Below are positions 23,666-32,138 of a DNA stretch of 34,127 nucleotides, in pieces. Made by a program: the position numbers and the translations under genes. Where the stretch lies: positions 1 through 34,127 of the forward strand of contig JACPCF010000074.1 of NCBI GenBank assembly GCA_016179965.1, read 5' to 3'. The notes under the pieces were generated by a model. That model searched no databases and was not told the origin of the DNA. It saw nothing but the letters and a program-made list of their open reading frames with translations. How positions within the stretch are numbered: the first letter of the stretch is position 1; each line of letters begins with the position of its first letter. The stretch comes from Candidatus Rokuibacteriota bacterium. Lineage in GTDB: Bacteria; Methylomirabilota; Methylomirabilia; Rokubacteriales; CSP1-6.

Positions 23666-25083
23666 TGGCGGCCGTCGACTATCTGGAACGCATTCCGAAC
23701 AACGTCAACCTCAAGGAGAACCGGCGCCTGCTGCGCGCCCTCGAGGAGTGGCAACCGCAGTTCCTGGAGTGGTGGTCGGAGATGGGTCCCGTCGGGTACC
23801 AGGCGAAGGAGGTCTATCTGCGCACCGCGATCAGCGTGGACGCGAAGGGCTGGGCGCAGTTCGGGTACCTCAGGATGCCCGAGTACCGCTGGGGCATCTT
23901 CCTCGCCGAGCCGGAGCCCGGTCGCGTGATCAACTTCGGCGACCACAAGGGCCTGCCCGCCTGGCAGGAGGTGCCCGGCGAGCATCGCGGCACGCTGCGT
24001 CGGCTGATCGTCACCCAGGGCGACACCGAGCCCGCCTCGGTCGAGCAGCAGCGGCACCTCGGGCGGACCTGCCCGTCGCTCTACGACCTGCGCAACCTCT
24101 TCCAGGTCAACGTGGAGGAGGGCCGCCATCTCTGGGCCATGGTCTATCTGCTCGACGCCTACTTCGGGCGCGACGGCCGGGAGGAATCCGAGGCGCTCCT
24201 CCAGCGGCGCTCGGGCGACCGCGACAAGCCGCGGATCCTCGGCGCGTTCAACGAGAAGACGCCCGACTGGCTGTCCTACTACATGTTCACGTACTTCACC
24301 GACCGCGACGGCAAGTATCAGCTGGCCGCTCTCGCCGAGAGCGGCTTCGACCCGCTCTCGCGCACGTGCCGCTTCATGCTGACTGAGGAGGCCCACCACA
24401 TGTTCGTCGGCGAGACGGGCATCGGGCGCATCGTCCAGCGGACGTGCCAGCACATGCGCGAGCACAAGACCGACGATGTCCGCAAATTTGGGGGGATCGA
24501 CCTGCCGACTCTCCAGAAGTACCTCAACTTCCACTACTCGGTGTCGCTGGACCTGTTCGGCTCCGAGATCTCGACCAACGCGGCGAACTTCTACACCATG
24601 GGGCTCAAGGGGCGCTTCGAGGAGACCAAGAAGGACGACGACCACCGGCTGAAGGAGGCGACCTACGTCGTCACTACCCTGGACGGCGATCGCGTCGTCA
24701 CGCGGGAGGAGTCCGCGCTGACGACGCTCAACGAGCGACTGCGCGACGACTACATTACGGACTGCGCCCGGGGCGTCGCGCGCTGGAACGAGACCATTAA
24801 GCGGCACGGCATCGACTTCGAGCTCAGGCTGCCCCACCGCGGCTTCCACCGCGCCATTGGCAGCTTCGCCGAAGTCCGGGTGTCGCCGGAGGGCCGGATC
24901 CTCAGCGAGGCCGAGTGGGACGTCAAGAAACACGAGTGGCTGCCGACGGAGGACGACAAGGCGTTTGTGCAAAACCTCATGCAGCCCGTCGTCGAGCGCG
25001 GCAAGTTCGCCAACTGGATCGCGGCGCCGGCGCGCGGGATCAATGGCCAGCCGATCGACTTCGAGTACGTCCGGCTCGCCTGA
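23665..25083 (+). CDS. boxB: benzoyl-CoA 2,3-epoxidase (BoxB)
   Basis: The di-iron oxygenase of the aerobic box pathway, converting benzoyl-CoA with O2 into 2,3-epoxybenzoyl-CoA. The 472-aa product lines up with the known enzyme with a two-residue offset: Glu122 (DTEPASVEQ), Glu152 and His155 (NVEEGRHLWAM), Asp213 (FTDRDG), and Glu242 and His245 (TEEAHHMFVGE) match the reported iron ligands (near 120, 150, 153, 211, 240, 243, from memory). The ATG at 23665 follows GGAGGAGGG. The partner reductase BoxA is not in this window, so electrons must come from a gene elsewhere or from another ferredoxin/flavoprotein. Confidence 0.96.
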   Translation: MAAVDYLERIPNNVNLKENRRLLRALEEWQPQFLEWWSEMGPVGYQAKEVYLRTAISVDAKGWAQFGYLRMPEYRWGIFLAEPEPGRVINFGDHKGLPAWQEVPGEHRGTLRRLIVTQGDTEPASVEQQRHLGRTCPSLYDLRNLFQVNVEEGRHLWAMVYLLDAYFGRDGREESEALLQRRSGDRDKPRILGAFNEKTPDWLSYYMFTYFTDRDGKYQLAALAESGFDPLSRTCRFMLTEEAHHMFVGETGIGRIVQRTCQHMREHKTDDVRKFGGIDLPTLQKYLNFHYSVSLDLFGSEISTNAANFYTMGLKGRFEETKKDDDHRLKEATYVVTTLDGDRVVTREESALTTLNERLRDDYITDCARGVARWNETIKRHGIDFELRLPHRGFHRAIGSFAEVRVSPEGRILSEAEWDVKKHEWLPTEDDKAFVQNLMQPVVERGKFANWIAAPARGINGQPIDFEYVRLA

Positions 25084-25097
25084 TAGGAGGACTGCCT

Positions 25098-25577
25098 ATG
25101 GCCGTCAAAGCGCTCGTGCCAAAGGAGCTGGGGAAGCCGCTGGGCATGTACTCCCACGGGGTGGTGGCCCCTGGCGGTGAGTTGGTGGTGGTCGCGGGGC
25201 AAGTCGGCATGGACGGCGCCGGGAAGCTGGCGGGCGCCGACGTGGTCGCCCAGACCAAACAGGCGTTCGAGAACGTGCGGGCCGTCCTCGCCGCCGCCGG
25301 CTGCACTGTGCGCGACGTGATTCGGTTCCAGACCTTCCTCACGGGCGCGGAGTACATCGAAGGGTTCATGCAGGCGCGCCGGGAGGTGTTCCCCAGCTAC
25401 TACCCGGACGACGCCTACCCGCCGAACACCCTGCTCGTCGTCTCGCGCCTCGTCCGCCCGGAGCTGCTCGTCGAGATCGAGGCGATGGCGGTCAGGCAGA
25501 GCCGAGCAGGCGCGGTCCCGAAGTCCAAGGCGAAATCTCGAACGCGGAAGACCCGAGCGACACGCAAGCGCCGGTGA
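25098..25577 (+). CDS. RidA/YjgF family protein
   Basis: A 159-aa Rid-family protein; studied members are trimeric and deaminate reactive enamine/imine intermediates, while several in aromatic operons have unknown roles. The GVVAPGGELVVVAGQVGMDG and VRAVLAAAGCTVRDVIRFQTFL segments and PPNTLLVVSRLVRPELLVEIEAMA are typical; the conserved Arg of the canonical RidA site is in VSRLVRPE. It carries an unusual strongly basic C-terminal tail (about 18 residues of Lys/Arg/Ser/Thr, KSRTRKTRATRKRR). A consensus AGGAGG lies seven bases before the ATG. Located between boxB and the benzoate-CoA ligase, as in some other box clusters. Confidence 0.9.
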   Translation: MAVKALVPKELGKPLGMYSHGVVAPGGELVVVAGQVGMDGAGKLAGADVVAQTKQAFENVRAVLAAAGCTVRDVIRFQTFLTGAEYIEGFMQARREVFPSYYPDDAYPPNTLLVVSRLVRPELLVEIEAMAVRQSRAGAVPKSKAKSRTRKTRATRKRR

Positions 25578-25605
25578 GCCTGCCGGCCGGAGGAGGCTCA
25601 GCATC

Positions 25606-27221
25606 ATGACGGCACCTGTCATCGAGATCCCCGAGCGGTTCAACGCCGCTTCCTTCTTCGTGGACCGGCACATCGCCGAGGCGCGCGGCGGCAAGGTAGC
25701 CTTCTTCCACGAGGACCGGACGATCACCTATGCGGGGCTCCAGGAGCTGGTGAACCGCGTCGGCAACGCCCTGCTCGGCCTCGGCGTGGAGATGGAGCAC
25801 CGCCTCCTCCTCCTCCTGCTGGACTGTCCCGAATTCGTGGCCTCCTTCTTCGGCACGATCAAGATCGGCGCCGTCCCCATCCCGGTCAACACGATGATGC
25901 GCGCCCAGGACTACCTCTACTTCCTCAACGACAGCCGCGCGCGCGTCGCCATCATCTCCCAGCCGCTCCTGGCCGAGGCGGGGCCGGTCCTCGGCCAGGC
26001 GAAGTATCTGAAGCACGTGGTGATCGTGGGGAAGGCGGAGGGCAAGCAGGTCGCCTTCGACCGGTGGGTGGCGAAGGCGTCCGCCAAGCTGGAGGCCGCG
26101 GACACCTCGAAGGACGAGCCGGCCTTCTGGCTCTATTCCTCCGGCTCCACCGGCTTCCCTAAGGGCGCCGTCCACCTCCAGCACGACCTGGTGGTGTGCT
26201 CGGACACCTACGCGTTGCAGGTGCTGGGGATCACGGAGCGCGACCGGACGTTCTCCGCGGCCAAGCTCTTCTTCGCCTACGGCCTGGGGAACAACATGTA
26301 CTTCCCGATGCGGGTGGGCGCCTCGGGGGTGCTCTACCCACACCGCCCGATGCCCGAGGCGATGTTCGAGGTGATCCACCGCCGCAAGCCGACGATCTTC
26401 TTCGGCGTCCCCACGCTCTACGCGGGGATGCTCCAGGTGAAGGAAGCGGAGAAGCGCTTCGACTGCTCCTCGCTCCGGCTCTGCGTCTCGGCGGGGGAGG
26501 CGCTCCCGCCGGACCTCTACAAGCGGTGGATGGAGCGCTTCAAGGTCGAGCTGATCGACGGGATCGGGACGACGGAGATCCTGCATATCTTCGTGTCCAA
26601 CCGGCCGGGCCAGGTGAGGCCTGGCTCCACGGGGCAGGTGGTCCCCGGGTACGAGGCCGCCATCCTCGACGACGACGGCAAGCCCGTCCCACGCGGCGAG
26701 GTGGGGAACCTCCGGGTCAAGGGCGACTCCATCATGGCCTACTACTGGAACAAGCACGAGAAGACGAAGGCGTCGCTCTTCGGGGAGTGGATTGGAACAA
26801 GCACGAGAAGACCAAGGCGTCGCTCTTCGGGGAGTGGATCGCGACCGGCGACAAGTACTACCAGGACGAGGACGGCTACTTCTGGTACTGCGGCCGGTCG
26901 GACGACATGCTGAAGGTCGGGGGGATCTGGGTCTCGCCCGTGGAAGTCGAGAACACGCTGGTGGGGCATCCCGCGGTTCTGGAGGCGGCGGTCGTCGGCA
27001 AGGAAGACACCGACAAGCTCGTCAAGCCCAAGGCCTACGTCGTGCTCAAGGATACCCACACCGCCTCCGCCGAGCTGGAGGCCGAGCTCAAGAGCTTCGT
27101 CAAGGACAAGATCGCCCCCTACAAGTATCCGCGCTGGATCGAGTTCGTCTCCGAGCTGCCGAAAACGGCGACGGGGAAGATCCAGCGCTTCAAGCTGCGG
27201 CAGAAAGAGTCGGCTGGGTAA
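25606..27221 (+). pseudogene. benzoate-CoA ligase, frameshifted by a 47-bp tandem duplication
   Basis: Activates benzoate to benzoyl-CoA with ATP and CoA. The reading frame is split: 25606-26792 encodes the N-terminal adenylation domain with the AMP motif YSSGSTGFPKG (residues 177-187) and GIGTTEILHIFVSNRPG, but a second copy of a 47-bp unit shifts the frame and it would end at 26913 with a nonsense tail. The C-terminal part (GDKYYQDEDGYFWYCGRSDD, KTATGKIQRFKL with the catalytic Lys) continues in another frame to 27221. With one copy removed the protein would be 522 aa, the normal length of BadA/BclA-type ligases. Two copies differ at one base only, so the change is either very recent or an assembly artefact merging strain variants. 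Confidence 0.9.
26746..26839 (+). repeat. 47-bp tandem duplication in the benzoate-CoA ligase gene
   Basis: Copies at 26746-26792 and 26793-26839 (TGGAACAAGCACGAGAAGAC...) differ at one position (G at 26766 versus C at 26813). Because 47 is not a multiple of three the reading frame is broken. The unit encodes WNKHEKTKASLFGEW. Confidence 0.95.
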
Positions 27222-27228
27222 GGGAGCG

Positions 27229-28209
27229 GTGAGCGGGTTTCATCTTCACCGAGTGCCCGGCGTTCACGATGCCTCGGCCCGGGGGATCTGGGCGCTGAAG
27301 GTTTCCCTGGCGGGTCTCCTGGCCACCGCCCTGCTTCAAGCGGCAGTAGTCGCTCTGAGCGGCAGCGTGGCGCTCCTGGCCGATACCCTGCACAATTTCG
27401 CCGATGCCCTCACAAGCGTTCCGCTTTGGATCGCTTTTCGCCTGAGTCAGCGAAGCCGGACAGCCCGCTTTTCGTACGGGTTTCATCGCGCGGAAGATGC
27501 CGCCGGCCTGGCCATTCTCCTGGTGATCCTCGTCAGCGCGGTCTGGGCCGGCTATGAGGTGGCCTCGCGATTCGCGGCTCCGGTCACGCCCGACCGCCTG
27601 GGGCTTGCCATGTCCGCGGCGGTCCTTGGCGCTGTGGGCAACGAGGCCGTGGCCCGCGTCCGGCTCGGGGTCGGGCGCCAGATAGGGAGTGCCGCCTTGG
27701 TTGCCGACGGGCAGCACGCGCGCATGGACGCACTCACGTCCCTGGCGGCGGTCGCAGGCCTGGGTGGCGTGGCGCTCGGATTCCCGCTCGCCGATCCGCT
27801 AGCGGGCCTCTTCATTACCGTCGGCATTCTCGGGATCCTTTGGGACGTGGGTCGAGACGTCCTGGGACGGTTCATGGACGCCATCGACCCCGCGTTGCTG
27901 AACGACATCGTCCGAGTGTCGGGTGGGGTCGCGGGGGTCAAGGAGGTGTACGACGTTCGCGGGCGATGGCTCGGGCACCGCTTGTATGCGGAGGCGACGA
28001 TCAGCGTGGAGGGCTCGCTGTCCGTGGTCGAGGGGCATCGGATCTCGGAGGAGGTCCGCCACGCCCTCCTCCACGCGATCCCGCACCTCGCCGACGTGAC
28101 CGTCCACGTGGACCCGTTGGAGGACGTGCCGGGGCGCCACCATGTGCTGACGGCCCACCACTTTTCTCCGCGCCCTCATCACCACCACGCGCATCCGCAT
28201 GACGGCTGA
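27229..28209 (+). CDS. cation diffusion facilitator (CDF) transporter
   Basis: A 326-aa inner-membrane metal/proton antiporter of the CDF family (Zn, Fe, Mn or Co export). Five to six hydrophobic segments fall in the first 210 residues. The metal-site motifs are HNFAD (about residue 56, in ADTLHNFADALTS) and HARMD (about 165, DGQHARMDALTSL), an HxxxD pair. HRAED (about 88) may add a ligand. A cytoplasmic C-terminal domain ends in a histidine-rich tail (HHFSPRPHHHHAHPHDG). The GTG start is eight bases after the ligase stop. Its end overlaps the next gene by 11 bp. Its place in an aromatic-acid operon is unusual; metal specificity cannot be read. Confidence 0.9.
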   Translation: MSGFHLHRVPGVHDASARGIWALKVSLAGLLATALLQAAVVALSGSVALLADTLHNFADALTSVPLWIAFRLSQRSRTARFSYGFHRAEDAAGLAILLVILVSAVWAGYEVASRFAAPVTPDRLGLAMSAAVLGAVGNEAVARVRLGVGRQIGSAALVADGQHARMDALTSLAAVAGLGGVALGFPLADPLAGLFITVGILGILWDVGRDVLGRFMDAIDPALLNDIVRVSGGVAGVKEVYDVRGRWLGHRLYAEATISVEGSLSVVEGHRISEEVRHALLHAIPHLADVTVHVDPLEDVPGRHHVLTAHHFSPRPHHHHAHPHDG

Positions 28210-29503
28210 CGTTCCCTTCTACGACCGGCGCACTGAGACGCTCCCCCCCGAGCGGCTCCGGGCGCTCCAGTGGGACAAGGTGACGGCCCTTGCCCGCGAG
28301 GTATTCTCCGCCAATCGCTTCATCGGGGAAAAGTGGCGGGCCGCGGGAATCCGCTCGGCCGCCGATCTGCGCTCCTGGGAGGACTTTTCCCGGCTCCCCT
28401 TCACGCTGAAGTCCGAGCTGGTCGCCGACCAGGCCGAGCATCCCCCCTTCGGCAGCAACCTCACCTACCCGCTGGAGCGCTACGTCCGCGTCCACCAGAC
28501 GTCTGGGACGAGCGGCGCGCCGATCCGCTGGCTCGACACCCAGGAGTCCTGGGACTGGTGGGCGCGCTGCTGGGGGTTCGTCCTGCGGGGCGCGGGCGTC
28601 ACCGCCGAGGACCGCGTCTTCTTCCCCTTCTCCTTCGGCCTGTTCGTCGGCTTCTGGGGGGGCTTCGAGGGAGCGCGGACGCTCGGGGCGATGGCCATTC
28701 CCGGCGGCGGCCAGGACTCCGTGACCCGGCTCGCCTGGATGGAGACGCTCGGCGCTACCGTGCTCGTCTGCACGCCCTCCTACGCGCTGCATCTGGTGGA
28801 GGTGGCCCGCGAGCGCGGTCTCGACCTGCCGAAACTTCCCGTGCGGCTTACGGTCCACGCCGGCGAGCCCGGAGCCTGCATCCCCGCGGTCAGGCAGCGG
28901 ATCGAGGAGGGGTGGGGGGCGAAGGCCTTCGACCACTCGGGCATGACGGAGGTGGGGGCGGTCGGGTTCGAATGCGTGGCCCAGGCGGGGCTTCACGTCA
29001 ACGAGGCCGAGTTCATCGCCGAGGCGATCGACCCGGCCACCGGCGCTCCGGCCTCCGAAGGCGAGCTGGTGCTGACGAACCTGGGGCGCGGCTGCTCGCC
29101 GGTCTTCCGCTACCGGACGGGGGACCGGGTGCGCGTGGCGCCGGCGCCCTGCGAGTGCGGGCGGACGTTCCTCCGGCTGGAGGGTGGGATCCTCGGTCGC
29201 CTGGACGACATGCTGATCGTGCGCGGGGTGAACGTCTTCCCCTCCGCCATCGAGGGGATCGTCCGAGAGTTTCAGGCCATTGACGAGTTCTTGGTCGAAG
29301 TGTATAAACACTCGGAGATGGATGAGGTGCGGCTTTTGGTCGAGGTGGACGAGACGCCGGCCCACACGGCGCGGGCGGTCCAGGGGCGGCTCCGCGCCGA
29401 GCTGGGCATCCGGGTCGAGGTGGTCCCGGTCCCGTCCAGAAGTCTTCCGCGGTACGAACTGAAGGCCCGGCGCGTTGTTCGGCGCTCGGCGGGCCCATCC
29501 TAA
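28199..29503 (+). CDS. PaaK-type phenylacetate/aryl-CoA ligase family protein
   Basis: A 434-aa adenylate-forming enzyme of the phenylacetate-CoA ligase family, which activates an aromatic or related acid with ATP and CoA. The AMP-binding motif is TSGTSGAP (residues 101-108), VHAGEPG and DHSGMTEVG form the next core segments, YRTGDRVRV is the hinge motif, and GGILGRLDDMLIVRGVNVFP marks the C-terminal domain. A CECGRT cysteine pair lies before the hinge, as in other members. It overlaps the CDF gene by 11 bp. Because the neighbouring genes use benzoyl- and 4-hydroxybenzoyl-CoA, it may be the 4-hydroxybenzoate-activating ligase (inference). Confidence 0.88.
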   Translation: MTADVPFYDRRTETLPPERLRALQWDKVTALAREVFSANRFIGEKWRAAGIRSAADLRSWEDFSRLPFTLKSELVADQAEHPPFGSNLTYPLERYVRVHQTSGTSGAPIRWLDTQESWDWWARCWGFVLRGAGVTAEDRVFFPFSFGLFVGFWGGFEGARTLGAMAIPGGGQDSVTRLAWMETLGATVLVCTPSYALHLVEVARERGLDLPKLPVRLTVHAGEPGACIPAVRQRIEEGWGAKAFDHSGMTEVGAVGFECVAQAGLHVNEAEFIAEAIDPATGAPASEGELVLTNLGRGCSPVFRYRTGDRVRVAPAPCECGRTFLRLEGGILGRLDDMLIVRGVNVFPSAIEGIVREFQAIDEFLVEVYKHSEMDEVRLLVEVDETPAHTARAVQGRLRAELGIRVEVVPVPSRSLPRYELKARRVVRRSAGPS

Positions 29504-29527
29504 CCGTCATCATCAAGGGGGAGAGCC

Positions 29528-30532
29528 ATGGAGAAGATCACTGTCGGCATTGACCTGGCGACGCTGACCCGGCGGGAGTTCCTGGGGAGGGCAACCCAGG
29601 GCGCCGTCGTCGCGGCGGCAGCCGCGGTGCTCCCGTGGGACCGGGCGCTGGCGCAGACGAAGCTCAACGTGGGGACCATGAAGATCGGGGACCTCTCGCC
29701 CTTCTTCCTCGCCCTGGAGCGGGCGTTCTTCAAGGAGGCCGGGCTCGACATCAACGTGGCCGCCATGGTCGGGGGGGCGGCCGTCGCGCCTGCCCTGGCG
29801 TCCGGCGCCCTGAACATCGGCTGGTCCAACGTGGTTTCCATCTACCAGGGCCACCTCCAGGGGTTCGACTACCGGTTTATCGCCAACGGCGCCATCAACA
29901 AGCGCGGGACCAACGATGTCTTCGGGTTCCAGGTGGCCGTGGACTCTCCGATCCGGTCGGCCAAGGACCTCGAGGGGAAGACCCTGGCCTCCAACACCCT
30001 GCGCAACATCATCCACGTCGCCGGCATGCACTGGATCGACAGCAACGGGGGCGACTCCTCGAAGGTCAAGTGGATCGAGCTGCCGTTCCCCCAGATGGAA
30101 CCCGCGCTCGTCAACAAGCAGATCGACGCCTTCGTGGCGGTTGAGCCGTTCGTGACCGTGCCCTCGAAGGTGAACAAGAAGACCAAGGTGCTCGGCTATC
30201 CGCTCGGGGGAATCGCGCCGCGGCTCCTGATTGCCGCGTACTTCGCGAGCGAGGCCTGGATTCAGAAGAATGGGGACACGGTGAAGGCGTTCGTGGCGGC
30301 CCTGAACCGCGGCATCGACGCCCACAACGCCAGCCCCGAGGAGGCGAAGGCGACCATCGCCAAGCACACAGGGCTCAAGCCGGAGCTCTTGAAGGAGATG
30401 GTGCTGCCGGCCTTCGAGAGGAAGATCCTGGAGTCCGACCTCCAGCCGATGCTCGACGTGGCCTTCCAGTACAAGCTGATCGAGAAGAAGTTCGCGCCGC
30501 GCCAGGTCATCTCGCCGCTAGCCCTGGCGTAG
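29528..30532 (+). CDS. ABC transporter substrate-binding protein (NMT1/SsuA-like)
   Basis: A 334-aa periplasmic binding protein with an N-terminal Tat-type signal (TRREFLGRA with Arg15-Arg16, then a long Ala-rich segment and a cleavage site near ALAQT, about residue 42). The mature part has the NitT/TauT-type fold, with KIGDLSPFFLALERAFFKEAGLD and GGAAVAPALASGALNIGWS. These bind small anionic compounds such as sulfonates, taurine or aromatic acids. It is on the opposite strand to the permease/ATPase genes that follow. Preceded by GGGGGAGAG. It ends the plus-strand aromatic operon before a terminator. Confidence 0.92.
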   Translation: MEKITVGIDLATLTRREFLGRATQGAVVAAAAAVLPWDRALAQTKLNVGTMKIGDLSPFFLALERAFFKEAGLDINVAAMVGGAAVAPALASGALNIGWSNVVSIYQGHLQGFDYRFIANGAINKRGTNDVFGFQVAVDSPIRSAKDLEGKTLASNTLRNIIHVAGMHWIDSNGGDSSKVKWIELPFPQMEPALVNKQIDAFVAVEPFVTVPSKVNKKTKVLGYPLGGIAPRLLIAAYFASEAWIQKNGDTVKAFVAALNRGIDAHNASPEEAKATIAKHTGLKPELLKEMVLPAFERKILESDLQPMLDVAFQYKLIEKKFAPRQVISPLALA

Positions 30533-30556
30533 CCGGGCACGGGGCGCTCTCACGAG

Positions 30557-30583
30557 GGGCCGGGGAATTCTCCCCGGCCTTTC
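30557..30583. terminator. hairpin terminator between convergent operons
   Basis: GGCCGGGGA (30558-30566), loop ATTC, TCCCCGGCC (30571-30579): a perfect 9-bp stem followed by TTT on the plus strand. It lies between the substrate-binding protein gene and the convergent permease gene, and the symmetric stem could serve both directions. Confidence 0.7.
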
Positions 30584-30588
30584 GCGTT

Positions 30589-31359
30589 CTATCGCTGCCG
30601 GGCAGTCAGCCCCTTGTGCCAGGCCATGAGGCGCGCGTCAAGGAGGAGGAAACAGCGGTTCAGCCCGTATCCCAGCAGAGCCAGGACCAGCATGCCGGCG
30701 TACATCTGTGGGATCCTGAACGAGCGCTGGGAATCGAGGATGAAATAGCCGATTCCTGAGGTGGCACCTACCATCTCCGAGATCACCACCAGGATCAGCG
30801 CGATGGCCAGCGCGATCCGGAGCCCGGTCATGATGAACGGCGAGGCGGCCGGGAGAACGACCTTCCAGACCAGGCTGGCCTGGGCGAGGCCGAAGGTGCG
30901 GGCGGTGCGGATCAGCACGGGGTCCACGCTCCGGACGCCGTCCATGGTGTTCACGAGGATGGGGAAGGCGCAGGAGAAGAGGATGATGAAGACCTTCATC
31001 TGATCGCCGATCCCCAGGAAGACGATGGCGACGGGAATGATGGCCGGCGGGGGGAGCGCCCGCAGGAGCTCCACGACCACCTCGAAGGCTTCGTACACGG
31101 GGCGCCAGTAGCCCATCAACACCCCCAGCGTGATGGCGACGAGCGCCGCCAGCGCGTAGCCGAGCCCCGCGCGCCAGAGGCTCACCCCGACGTGCCCAAG
31201 GACTTCGCCGGAGACGACGATCTGCAAGAACGAGGCGAGGATCTTGGTGGCGGGGGGGAAGAAGAGCTTGTGGACCCAGCCGTACTGCCCCGCGGCCTCC
31301 CAGAGCAGCACGAGGAGCGCCAGGAAGCCGAACCCCGTCCACCGCGACTCCCGGGTCAT
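30589..31359 (-). CDS. ABC transporter permease (SsuC/TauC-like), second copy
   Basis: A 256-aa inner-membrane permease of the BPD_transp_1 family, with five to six hydrophobic helices, the EAA-type loop region (RTARTFGLAQASLVWKVVLPAASPFIMTGLRIAL) and an N-terminal FGFLALLVLLWEAAG helix. The ATG at 31359 has AGGAGG seven bases upstream and overlaps the first permease stop by four bases; a longer in-frame start exists but would be a shadow of the neighbour. It pairs with the first permease and the ATPase; the tail (LMAWHKGLTARQR) matches the neighbour's tail, showing a tandem duplication. Confidence 0.92.
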   Translation of the reverse strand: MTRESRWTGFGFLALLVLLWEAAGQYGWVHKLFFPPATKILASFLQIVVSGEVLGHVGVSLWRAGLGYALAALVAITLGVLMGYWRPVYEAFEVVVELLRALPPPAIIPVAIVFLGIGDQMKVFIILFSCAFPILVNTMDGVRSVDPVLIRTARTFGLAQASLVWKVVLPAASPFIMTGLRIALAIALILVVISEMVGATSGIGYFILDSQRSFRIPQMYAGMLVLALLGYGLNRCFLLLDARLMAWHKGLTARQR

Positions 31360-32138
31360 AGGATCTCCTCCTTGCGGGTGAGGCCCTTGTGCCAGGCCAT
31401 GGCCCACCCGTCAACGGCGAGGAAGAGCCGGTTCAGGCCGTAGCCGATCACGGCCAGCGCCACGATGGCGGCATACATCTCCCGGATCTGGAACGAGCGC
31501 TGCCGGTCTAGGATGTAGAACCCGAGGCCGTCGTTCGACACGATCATCTCAGAGGTCGTCACCAGGATGAGCGCGATGGCCAGCGACACCCGGAGGCCGG
31601 TCACGATCTGGGGGGAGGCGCCCGGCAGCACGACCTTCCAGAACCGCTCCCACGGGCGCAGCCGGAAGGTGGCCGCCGTGTTCATCAGCACGGGATCGAT
31701 GGAGCGCACGCCGTCGATGGTGTTGAGGAGAATCGGCCAGGAGCACGCGTAGACGGTCACCGCCACTTTCATCTCGTCGCCGATGCCGAGGAAGAGGATG
31801 GCGATCGGGATCGTCGCGGGGGAAGGCATCGGGCGGAGGAGCTCGATCAACGGCTCGAAGAGGGCATAGAGCGGGCGCCAGAGGCCGAGACAGAGGCCCG
31901 CGCCCACTGCCAGCGTGGCCGCCAGGGCGTACCCCTCCGCGAAGCGCGCGAGGCTTGCCGCGACGTGGGAGAGCAGCTCGCCGTTGCCGACGATCGTGGC
32001 CAGCGTCGCGAGCACCGCCGAGGCCGGCGGAAAGTAGAGGGCGAGGGCAGTGGACTTGCGGGCCAGGACTTCCCAGAGGACCAGGCATCCCAGCAGGACG
32101 GCGACTCCCTTCGCGGGAAGCCGCGCCATCGCGGTCAC
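31356..32138 (-). CDS. ABC transporter permease (SsuC/TauC-like), first copy
   Basis: A 260-aa permease similar to its downstream neighbour over most of its length, including IAILFLGIGDEMKVAVTVYAC, LLNTIDGVRSIDPVLMNTAATF and the tail AMAWHKGLTRKEEIL. The two presumably form a heterodimeric membrane channel with the NMT1-type binding protein. The start overlaps the ATPase stop (ATGA). Clearly one operon transcribed ATPase, permease 1, permease 2. Confidence 0.92.
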   Translation of the reverse strand: MTAMARLPAKGVAVLLGCLVLWEVLARKSTALALYFPPASAVLATLATIVGNGELLSHVAASLARFAEGYALAATLAVGAGLCLGLWRPLYALFEPLIELLRPMPSPATIPIAILFLGIGDEMKVAVTVYACSWPILLNTIDGVRSIDPVLMNTAATFRLRPWERFWKVVLPGASPQIVTGLRVSLAIALILVTTSEMIVSNDGLGFYILDRQRSFQIREMYAAIVALAVIGYGLNRLFLAVDGWAMAWHKGLTRKEEIL

